A stretch of 15,870 nt of DNA from Parvularcula sp. (GTDB lineage Bacteria > Pseudomonadota > Alphaproteobacteria > Caulobacterales > Parvularculaceae). Positions 7,349-13,939 of the stretch are shown here, piece after piece; the first letter of the stretch is position 1, and each line of letters begins with the position of its first letter. A model generated the notes under the pieces. That model saw nothing but the letters and a program-made list of their open reading frames with translations. It ran no database searches and had not been told where the DNA came from. The stretch spans positions 2,389-18,258 of the forward strand of contig DNZB01000174.1 in NCBI GenBank assembly GCA_003506635.1, given 5' to 3'. The position numbers and the translations under genes are program-made.

Positions 7349-8511
7349 TGCGCGCCGACCCTGCCGCCGGCGCCAGCGCGCGCCTCGACCAGGCCCGCGA
7401 GAATGCGCCGCGACTGTTCGCCGCCATCCATGTTGAGGCATCCCGACCCGCAGCGCGGCGGAGAGCCCGCAAGCCGTATCGTTTCGGCCGCAAGCAAGTC
7501 TGGCGATAGCGAGCCCGGTTCGATCAAGCGGACGAACCTTCGCGCCGAGAGACGCCGCGCCCGGTCGATCTGTTCGGTTTCGCGTTCACGGACGAATGGA
7601 ACGACGATCGCCGGTGCGCCGCTCCGCAGCAGATCGAGCGCGGAATTGTAGCCGCACTGGCTGATCGAGACGGAAGCGCTGAGCAGCATCGCATAGAGAT
7701 TAGGCGTCTGGCGGATGACCGTGACGCCGGCCGCTTGCGCCGCATCGCAGACGGCGTCGAAATCCTCAGCAGGGAGGAATGGTCCGGCCACGATGGTCGT
7801 TTCATGACCCGTCGCGGCCCTGACCGTCGGCGCCGCAGCGATTGCGACCTCATAAAGGTCGCGCCCGACTATTCCTCCGCCGGCGGAAACGACGACGCCG
7901 CGCCGCCTTTCGGCCGGCGGGGCGCCGTGCGTCGGTGTGACAAAGCCAGAATAGAGAATGGGCGTCGCCAGCGGCCGAGAGGGGCGGAACGATTCCTCGA
8001 GACGCGCGAAGTCCGGATCGGTGTGAACGATGACGCAGTCAAAGCGCTCGTCAAGCGCCGCCGCGGCGCGATCGTCATGGCGTTGCTGGTCATGCCGGTT
8101 ATTGACGAGAATATCTCGCACGCTGGAAGCGATGACTGCGCTATGGGAGAGGTCGATGAGTCGTTCGATCTCAGCGCGAAACTTCTTTCTTCCGAACGGA
8201 TAGAGCTCGATGAGGACGGCGTCCGGCCGTCGGTCCATTACGTTCGCCTCGATCGCGGCGCGCCGAAGCGCCATCGCATCATCGATCGCAAGACCGTCAA
8301 GACTGAAGATGGACGCGTCTTCGGCCATGCCGATCGGCGACAGGTCGACGACGCGAATGTCTCGCGGGCGTGCAAAACTATCAGGCCAGCGCCCGCCATT
8401 GAGCAAAGTCACGTCGAATGACGCCGTCAGCGCATCGCACAGCGCCAGCGAGCGGACGAGGTGCCCCATCCCGAGGGAGTGCTGGCAGTAAAAGATGAGG
8501 CGCGGCTTCAT
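7345..8511 (-). CDS. MurG-like (GT-B) glycosyltransferase, COG4671-type
   Basis: This 388-residue GT-B-fold protein starts IFYCQHSLGMGHLVRS, with the glycine-rich GMGH loop (14-17) of MurG/GT28-like enzymes. The C-terminal donor domain contains SISQCGYNSALDLL (283-296), followed by SGAPAIVVPFVRERETEQ (297-314), the standard donor-binding region. This arrangement matches predicted glycosyltransferases of COG4671; donor and acceptor are unknown. There are no membrane segments, so it acts at the cytoplasmic face. The start at 8511 is strongly favoured by a near-perfect Shine-Dalgarno AAGGAGGT six bases upstream and by the ATGA overlap with the broken gene before it. The alternative ATG at 8559 would add 16 residues and lies inside that gene. 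The stop overlaps the deacetylase start. Confidence 0.82.
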   Translation of the reverse strand: MKPRLIFYCQHSLGMGHLVRSLALCDALTASFDVTLLNGGRWPDSFARPRDIRVVDLSPIGMAEDASIFSLDGLAIDDAMALRRAAIEANVMDRRPDAVLIELYPFGRKKFRAEIERLIDLSHSAVIASSVRDILVNNRHDQQRHDDRAAAALDERFDCVIVHTDPDFARLEESFRPSRPLATPILYSGFVTPTHGAPPAERRRGVVVSAGGGIVGRDLYEVAIAAAPTVRAATGHETTIVAGPFLPAEDFDAVCDAAQAAGVTVIRQTPNLYAMLLSASVSISQCGYNSALDLLRSGAPAIVVPFVRERETEQIDRARRLSARRFVRLIEPGSLSPDLLAAETIRLAGSPPRCGSGCLNMDGGEQSRRILAGLVEARAGAGGRVGAQ

Positions 8512-9145
8512 GCGGCTACCTCCTTCGGCAGGCGCAAAGCGCCGATGAGGATCGCGCACGCGCGCCCAATCCGGTCGGCGCGGATCGCGAGCGCGATTTT
8601 GAATGTCTTTGCGAAACGTTTGTGGGCGCGAAAAATCATGAATATCCCGTCACCAAACGCGCCAACGACGTTTCTGTAATTGATGACGAAGGAGCGGATT
8701 GCTTTATTCCGTCCGCCGCCGGCCTCTTCCCCGAAATCGAGTTCGGCGGCGAACTTCGCTGCATCCAGGTCAACCGGCCCAAGACCGAAGCGATCGAACG
8801 CGGCGAGCCCGAGGCCGGCCGCTCCTGTCAGCCATTGCTGCGGGCGGGGCGCGCCATGGATAGGGCGCAGACCCTCGGCGGCGCAAAGACGTCAATTGCA
8901 GAGCGCACAGACGCCCGTCAGCCGTCGGCAAACACTATCGCCGCGTCGCACTTGCGAACCAGCGCGAGGTTTACGCGCAAGGGCGCTGCGCCTTTCTTTG
9001 AATGGGCCGGCTCAGCGCGATCGGCCGAAGCGCAATCGAGCCGCGCAAAATTGCGCGTCCACTCTGATCCAGGCGGGATTTGCGGAAAGTCAGCAGCGAT
9101 GCGCGCTCCAATGAGTTTGCGGCACTGACTTATGATCGGCATCAT
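8508..9145 (-). pseudogene. Frameshifted small gene of unknown function
   Basis: The ATG at 9145 overlaps the exporter stop (ATGA). Its frame runs 75 codons and ends at a TGA at 8920-8918 after DAAIVFADG. A second, different frame is open from 8891 to 8508 and reads as convincing protein, for example PQQWLTGAAGLGLAAFDRFG and SFVINYRNVVGAFGDGIF. Its TGA overlaps the start of the next gene (ATGA again). The third frame bridges the gap (ADGRLCALQLTSL). The span of 638 bases is 3x212+2, as expected if an intact gene of about 210 codons gained two net bases. GACGG is directly repeated at 8926-8922 and 8919-8915, a plausible 7-base duplication, and a second shift lies near 8891-8880. I do not recognise the family. 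Sequencing indels are the main alternative to real decay; two independent small genes are less likely. Confidence 0.7.
8518..8525 (-). promoter_or_regulatory. Strong Shine-Dalgarno of the MurG-like glycosyltransferase gene
   Basis: On the minus strand this reads AAGGAGGT, six bases before the ATG at 8511. It is the best ribosome-binding site in the cluster. It decides the start and would let this gene be translated even though the gene just upstream is broken. Confidence 0.85.
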
Positions 9146-10878
9146 GACGCCGCCCGACCCGCTTCAGCGTCGCTTGTCACGCCGTTCTCAAGATCGATGA
9201 CCCGGTCGATCGCAGCGCGCGGAATGGGCTGATGCGAGACGATGAGAAGCGTGCGGCGACCCCGCAGCCGCGCCAAGGCGGCAAGGACTTCGCGCTGCGA
9301 ATGCAGATCGAGGTTGGCGAGGGGCTCATCGAGAATGAGTATAGGGCGCTGGCTTGCAAGTGCGCGGGCAAGGCATAGCCGCGCGCGCTCTCCGCCGGAA
9401 AAATTTCCGCCCTCCTCGCCGATCACGGCGTCGACTCCATCCGCAAGGGTTGCGACCCTTTCCGCCAGCGAAGCGTCCATAAGGGCTGAAAGGATCTGTT
9501 CGTCAGAAAGCCGGCCGTTGCCGAACTCGACCGCCTCTCGAATGGTTCCGGCAAGCAGGCGCCGGTCCTGGAGCATGACGCCGAACGCCGTGCGCCAGCG
9601 CGCGGGGTCAAGATCGGCCGCCGCCGTCGCGCCGATGCTAAGCGAACCCTCGCTCGCCTCGTAAAGCCGCAGGATAATGTCGATCAGCGTGCTCTTGCCG
9701 GCGCCGCTTGCCCCCCGCACCCAGACGCTGTGGCCCGGCAAAAGCGTGAAGCTGACATCGTTGAGAATCGGCGCGTCCGCCCCGTAGCCGAAGCGGACAT
9801 GCTCAAGCCGCAGGGGACCGGTGAATGCGGCAGGGCGGTCAATTCGCGCTTGCGCGCGCGGCGCGGCGTGAAATCCGTCGAGACGCTCGGCGCGAACGAG
9901 GGCGCCGGTGATAGACGAGGCGAGGTCGTTGATTTTCTCGACCGGCTTCAAGAGCTGAGTCAGGAAGGATAATGACAAGGCAAGGTCCCCGACCGAAAAA
10001 CTCCCGCGCAGCGCCAGATACCCGCCTGCGCCGGTGATAATCGCCAGCGCGAAGCCGTTCGCGATTTGCATCCTTTGTTCAAGGGAGACGGCGGCGCGCG
10101 TCTCACGGACGCCCGCCGTCAACGTGTCGTTATTCCGCGCTTTGAATCGCGCCTGTGTCTCGGACTCGCCGCCTGCGGCGCGAATGAATCGGACATTTCG
10201 AACAATTTCCAGGGCAAAGCCCGAAACGGCGCCTTCGCGGGCGCGCTTTTCGCGAGACGTCTCCTGGAGGGCGCCGGCGGCGCGCCGGACGAAGAACGCA
10301 AGGCTGACGATAATGAAGAGGCCGAGCGCGCCCAGCGCGGGATGGATCATCGCCATCGCGCCGAGCGTCAAGATGGTTGTCGCGATGTGCCGGAAAGCGA
10401 CTGGCGCCGTCTTGCAGAACAACCGCGCGACCTGCCCGGTATCATCGATGAGCCGCAGCGTCACTTCGCCGGCGCGGTACGAGGCGAGCGCCGCCAGCGG
10501 CCGGCACAGGATATCAGCAAGCAACGCCTCGCGTAGTCGGGCGGTCATTTTCTCGCGTAGTCTCGCGTTGAGAGTTTTTTCAAATGCAGATGCGGCGGCG
10601 GCGGCGGCGGCCAAGGCCGCTATGGCGACTGCGAGGATGCCGATCGCCGCCGGCTTCTGGAGCGCACCGAGATATTGAGCGACCCAATCGCGCGGCGCGT
10701 TGCCCGCCAGGACCGAGTCGATCAGATATTTAAGGGGGAGCGCCGCCGCAATCGTTGCGACCGTCGCTGCAAGACCCGCGGCGTAGGACGCGACCACGAG
10801 CGCCCGATCCTTGAAGTAGAATGGCCAGAAGCGCCGGAGCAGTTGCCAGCTCGTTCGCTGAGTGAAGGCCGTCGTCAT
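9142..10878 (-). CDS. ABC exporter, fused membrane and ATPase domains (MsbA-like)
   Basis: This 578-residue half-transporter presumably forms a homodimer in the inner membrane. Residues about 20-335 hold the type-1 exporter membrane domain with six hydrophobic segments, including the very Ala-rich stretch at 79-98. The ATPase domain follows: Walker A GASGAGKST (389-397), Q-loop VMLQD (434-438), signature FSGGE (493-497), Walker B ILILDEP (513-519), D-loop NLD (522-524) and H-loop histidine H549. The start at 10878 gives the ATGA overlap with the kinase stop; the ATG at 10923 lies inside the kinase gene. The substrate is not readable from sequence. Lying between a kinase and a glycosyltransferase gene, it probably flips a lipid-linked glycan or exports an oligosaccharide. 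A lipid or peptide exporter is the alternative. Confidence 0.88.
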   Translation of the reverse strand: MTTAFTQRTSWQLLRRFWPFYFKDRALVVASYAAGLAATVATIAAALPLKYLIDSVLAGNAPRDWVAQYLGALQKPAAIGILAVAIAALAAAAAAASAFEKTLNARLREKMTARLREALLADILCRPLAALASYRAGEVTLRLIDDTGQVARLFCKTAPVAFRHIATTILTLGAMAMIHPALGALGLFIIVSLAFFVRRAAGALQETSREKRAREGAVSGFALEIVRNVRFIRAAGGESETQARFKARNNDTLTAGVRETRAAVSLEQRMQIANGFALAIITGAGGYLALRGSFSVGDLALSLSFLTQLLKPVEKINDLASSITGALVRAERLDGFHAAPRAQARIDRPAAFTGPLRLEHVRFGYGADAPILNDVSFTLLPGHSVWVRGASGAGKSTLIDIILRLYEASEGSLSIGATAAADLDPARWRTAFGVMLQDRRLLAGTIREAVEFGNGRLSDEQILSALMDASLAERVATLADGVDAVIGEEGGNFSGGERARLCLARALASQRPILILDEPLANLDLHSQREVLAALARLRGRRTLLIVSHQPIPRAAIDRVIDLENGVTSDAEAGRAAS

Positions 10879-12194
10879 GAAAGCGCCCCCGCAAGGTCGC
10901 CGCGAAATGCGCGCGCGCTCCAATCGAGAAGCGGCGCGTAGGCGCCGATGCGGCCGGGCTTCATCCGGGTCAGGCTGCGGGCGAGACGCTCGGAAATCAG
11001 CGCTTCGCCAATCCGCCAGGTCAAGAAGCCAAGATCGAGCGGTGCGCGTGCGACATGAAGATAGGCGTTAACGGCGCCGACGAGCATTGTTAAAAGCGCC
11101 GTCTCCGACGTGCCGCATATGGCGCCGCGCCAGATCAGGGCGGCGAGGAATCCGCCAAGGTCATGTTCCGGCGCGCCCGCCTTCGCGGCGTCGAAATCGA
11201 TCAGTACGCCGCGATCCTTTTCGACGAGGATATTCCCGAAATGGAGGTCACCATGAAGGAGCGTCTCACGCGCCGGCGGCGACGGCGGGTCTTGCGCCCT
11301 GAGGAGGCTCCGTGCGGAGATGGCCGCGCGATCTGAAAAAGCAGAAAGGCGGTCCATCGTCTTCTGAAAGTCGGCGCGCGTATCGAGGCGCGGCAGCCGC
11401 GCCGGCGGCGGCGTTTGGTGAAGCCGCGCAAGAAGCGTCATGGCTTGTTCTACAGCGCCCGTCCGAGGGTCGAGATAAGTCTCCGGCGAAAGCGGCGCGC
11501 CTTGCGCCATCGACTGAATAGCAAGGTTAAACCTTGGTATCGAAGCGATCGGCGCCGGGCATAATTCTACATCGGAATGACGGATGGCGCGCATGGCCGC
11601 GAGCCCGATCTCTCCCCGGTCATCGCTCGCGAGTTTCGCGATCAGGGCGAACGGCTCCCCATCAAGATCAATCCGCGCAGTGCACCCATGTTCAGGCACA
11701 TAGCGAAGGATCGTCACGCCCCTAACCGATGCGCGGGAGAATTCGGCCGAACCGGAGAGTCGTCGGAAGACGGCGTTTGAAAAACCCTCGACGCTGGCGA
11801 AGACATGCGCGCTCTCAATCTTTCGGTCGTTGGGAAACGCCCAGGCGACGGCGCCGACATCGGCGAGATGCAAGAGCCCCGGCCCGAGCCGCGACGGCGC
11901 TATCCGGCCCTGACGCGCCTTCTCCATTCGCTCTGCCGACGCGCCCTCAGGGAAAAAGCGAACGCCAAATATCTGCGCGAAGCGTTCACGGCCTCGCACG
12001 CAGGAAGCTGTGACGCCGGCTACGAGCTTCCGCTCCGGCGTATGCCGCACCCGGTCAATCGTCAGGCTCGCGACGGAGGCCTCTGCGCCGGCCGCCGCCA
12101 GCGCCGCATTGAACGCCGCGATCAGCGCTGGCGCAGATGGCGGCGAAATCGCGCCGACATCACTGAGGGAATCCTGGCATGCGGCGGCCGTCAT
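10875..12194 (-). CDS. Aminoglycoside-phosphotransferase-fold kinase
   Basis: This 439-residue cytoplasmic protein has a C-terminal APH-family kinase domain. The Brenner motif HGDLHFGN (314-321) supplies the catalytic D316 and metal-binding N321, and LIDFDAAKAG (331-340) gives the DFG-like D333. An N-lobe-like stretch, TILRYVPEHGCTARI (161-175), precedes it. A similar stretch, IDRVRHTPERKLVAGV (46-61), occurs earlier, so the N-terminal third may be a duplicated lobe. The start at 12194 forms the ATGA overlap with the lyase stop and follows GGAAGGA; the upstream ATG at 12290 lies inside the lyase gene. Relatives phosphorylate small molecules or sugars. Here a sugar or lipid-acceptor kinase for the glycan pathway is plausible, while antibiotic resistance is unlikely from the context. 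The substrate is unknown. Confidence 0.8.
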   Translation of the reverse strand: MTAAACQDSLSDVGAISPPSAPALIAAFNAALAAAGAEASVASLTIDRVRHTPERKLVAGVTASCVRGRERFAQIFGVRFFPEGASAERMEKARQGRIAPSRLGPGLLHLADVGAVAWAFPNDRKIESAHVFASVEGFSNAVFRRLSGSAEFSRASVRGVTILRYVPEHGCTARIDLDGEPFALIAKLASDDRGEIGLAAMRAIRHSDVELCPAPIASIPRFNLAIQSMAQGAPLSPETYLDPRTGAVEQAMTLLARLHQTPPPARLPRLDTRADFQKTMDRLSAFSDRAAISARSLLRAQDPPSPPARETLLHGDLHFGNILVEKDRGVLIDFDAAKAGAPEHDLGGFLAALIWRGAICGTSETALLTMLVGAVNAYLHVARAPLDLGFLTWRIGEALISERLARSLTRMKPGRIGAYAPLLDWSARAFRGDLAGALS

Positions 12195-13939
12195 GCTCGC
12201 GTTCCTTCCGAGGAAAGGAGGAGTGGCGCCGCCTCGTTCTCGGCGCCGATCGCCGGAATTAATATTTCTTCGCCGGCCTCGTTGCGCCACACGCGAAGAA
12301 GAGCCGCCTTCCCGCGTCGGGCCAGTTCGACCGCAGGCGCATCATCGTCGGACCCAAGCGGCGACAGGACGCTGACAAACTGGAGTTGAGCGCCGCGCGC
12401 AGCGATGCATAGGCGGAGCGCCTTAGTCTTCACTCCATAGCGGCGCGACACCCAGCCGACCTCAAGATTTGCGTCCGCCGAGGAATTACATTGGGTGACG
12501 ATCGACAGGTTTGGCGAAGCGAGTCGAACGAAGTCGTCAGCCGGCGAAAGGATTGCGCCGCAAGAGGCCTCGGGCGACAGCTGCCAGCGAAGCCGGCAGT
12601 CATGCGCTTCAGTCGAAAGGATATCGTCGACAACGACAAAGTAGTCCTCCCGCAAAAAGAGAATGCGGCGATGATGAACGGCGGCGTATTCAGCGCTTTC
12701 GATCCGCGAATGGATGAAGGCGCGGCCCGCCGACGGCTCGAAGCTTAAAACGCGCGTTTGCGGCGCTGGGCCCGCGATTTTCATTTTTCGCTTGCCTTGC
12801 GCATAGCGCGTCTGGTTGCGGCCATCGATCTCGACGGTTGAATGCGCCGCCGTCGAGCGGAAAGCCGCGCGCCAGTTCATCTCGCCGCTTTCATCATAAG
12901 TGTAGCGGCCGGGATCGACGATAAGCGGCGCGCCCCGTCCAAACAGCTCGACGCTGTGGGCGTCGAAATGGCCGTGATTTCCCGCGCCAAGGGGGCCGCA
13001 GTCGAAGATGAGCCAGCTGCTTTCGCGCGACGGCGGGCCGGCGAAGACCGCATAGCCGCTTTCAGGGAAAAGAATCGGGCGCGACGGCGCGGCCTCGTCG
13101 AGCATCTCAAGATAACTTCCGCCATCAGCGTCGCTGAGCGCGGCGATCTCGCCATCTGGACGGTGGATGGCGCGCGCAAAGGTCTTTGCGCGATCAAGCC
13201 GCGCCAGCATCGCCGGCGGGGGCGCGACGCCGTTGTTTTCCATCAAAGCGACGGCGTTCAGGAAGTTGCGCAGTGCGACGCAGTGATAATGCGTTGACTG
13301 CTCGCAATGCCCGCCATCGGCGCGAAAATCGGCAAGTGCATTCTCCTCAAGGGCGGCGATGGCGAAGTCGAGCCGGCGCTGCGTCTGGGGAAGTTGCGGA
13401 AAGCCGAATGCGGAAAGGAGGATCGCGTAAAGCTCGAGCGTCCTGTGATTCCGCTTCGAATGAAGATTGTCCCACAACCAGGATGTCTGCGCATCGATTG
13501 CGCCGACGAGGCGCGTCTCAAATCCGCGCGGCGCATGATGAAGGAGCCCTGCGCGCATCGCGCCGTGCCAGGCGTAAACCCAATTCTGGATCCGCCGCCC
13601 GGTAACATCCGCGGCGATGAAGCCAGGCTCGATCCCCGCTTCGATCCAGTCCGCTGTCAGCGTCGTCCAGCGATCGAAATAGCGCATATCGCCTGATCGC
13701 GCCGCTTTCTCGACAAGACACGGCGCATAATAGAATTTGTGCAGCAGGATGAGCCACTCTATGTCGCGCGACGGATTGGTTCGCCAGTCGAAGCGCCTGC
13801 CGAGATGATGAGGCTCGCCGTTAAAGAAAAAATCGCCGCGCAAGATCTCGTCCGCCGTCGCCGGACCGCATTCATTGCGGTCGACGATGCAGTCGATCAC
13901 GGGCGCCGTTGAAGCGAGGGATGACGCGCGCGCGCTCAT
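12191..13939 (-). CDS. Heparinase II/III-family polysaccharide lyase
   Basis: The protein has 582 residues. Residues about 50-260 look like the alpha/alpha-toroid of the alginate-lyase/heparinase group, with SKRNHRTLELYA (161-172) and STHYHC (215-220). Residues about 290-560 are the beta-sandwich Heparinase_II_III domain, with NHGHFDAHSVELFG (321-334), LIVDPGRYTY (339-348) and FRSTAAHSTVEIDG (360-373). By family analogy, N164/H165, Y218 and H324 are candidates for catalysis. Such enzymes cleave uronic-acid-containing chains by beta-elimination. There is no obvious signal peptide, which is unusual for a secreted lyase. In a biosynthetic operon it could control chain length or clear misdirected polymer, as AlgL does for alginate. 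Start and stop both lie in ATGA overlaps. Confidence 0.85.
   Translation of the reverse strand: MSARASSLASTAPVIDCIVDRNECGPATADEILRGDFFFNGEPHHLGRRFDWRTNPSRDIEWLILLHKFYYAPCLVEKAARSGDMRYFDRWTTLTADWIEAGIEPGFIAADVTGRRIQNWVYAWHGAMRAGLLHHAPRGFETRLVGAIDAQTSWLWDNLHSKRNHRTLELYAILLSAFGFPQLPQTQRRLDFAIAALEENALADFRADGGHCEQSTHYHCVALRNFLNAVALMENNGVAPPPAMLARLDRAKTFARAIHRPDGEIAALSDADGGSYLEMLDEAAPSRPILFPESGYAVFAGPPSRESSWLIFDCGPLGAGNHGHFDAHSVELFGRGAPLIVDPGRYTYDESGEMNWRAAFRSTAAHSTVEIDGRNQTRYAQGKRKMKIAGPAPQTRVLSFEPSAGRAFIHSRIESAEYAAVHHRRILFLREDYFVVVDDILSTEAHDCRLRWQLSPEASCGAILSPADDFVRLASPNLSIVTQCNSSADANLEVGWVSRRYGVKTKALRLCIAARGAQLQFVSVLSPLGSDDDAPAVELARRGKAALLRVWRNEAGEEILIPAIGAENEAAPLLLSSEGTRA

Noticed and set aside
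8622..9128. Plus-strand ORF of 168 codons in the apparent gap between the exporter and MurG-like genes
   Set aside because: Its translation has no recognisable pattern, and it runs antisense to the two good coding frames of the broken minus-strand gene.
10875..12194. Aminoglycoside resistance gene
   Set aside because: The catalytic motifs fit the whole APH-fold family, and the coupled glycan genes make an antibiotic-resistance role unlikely.
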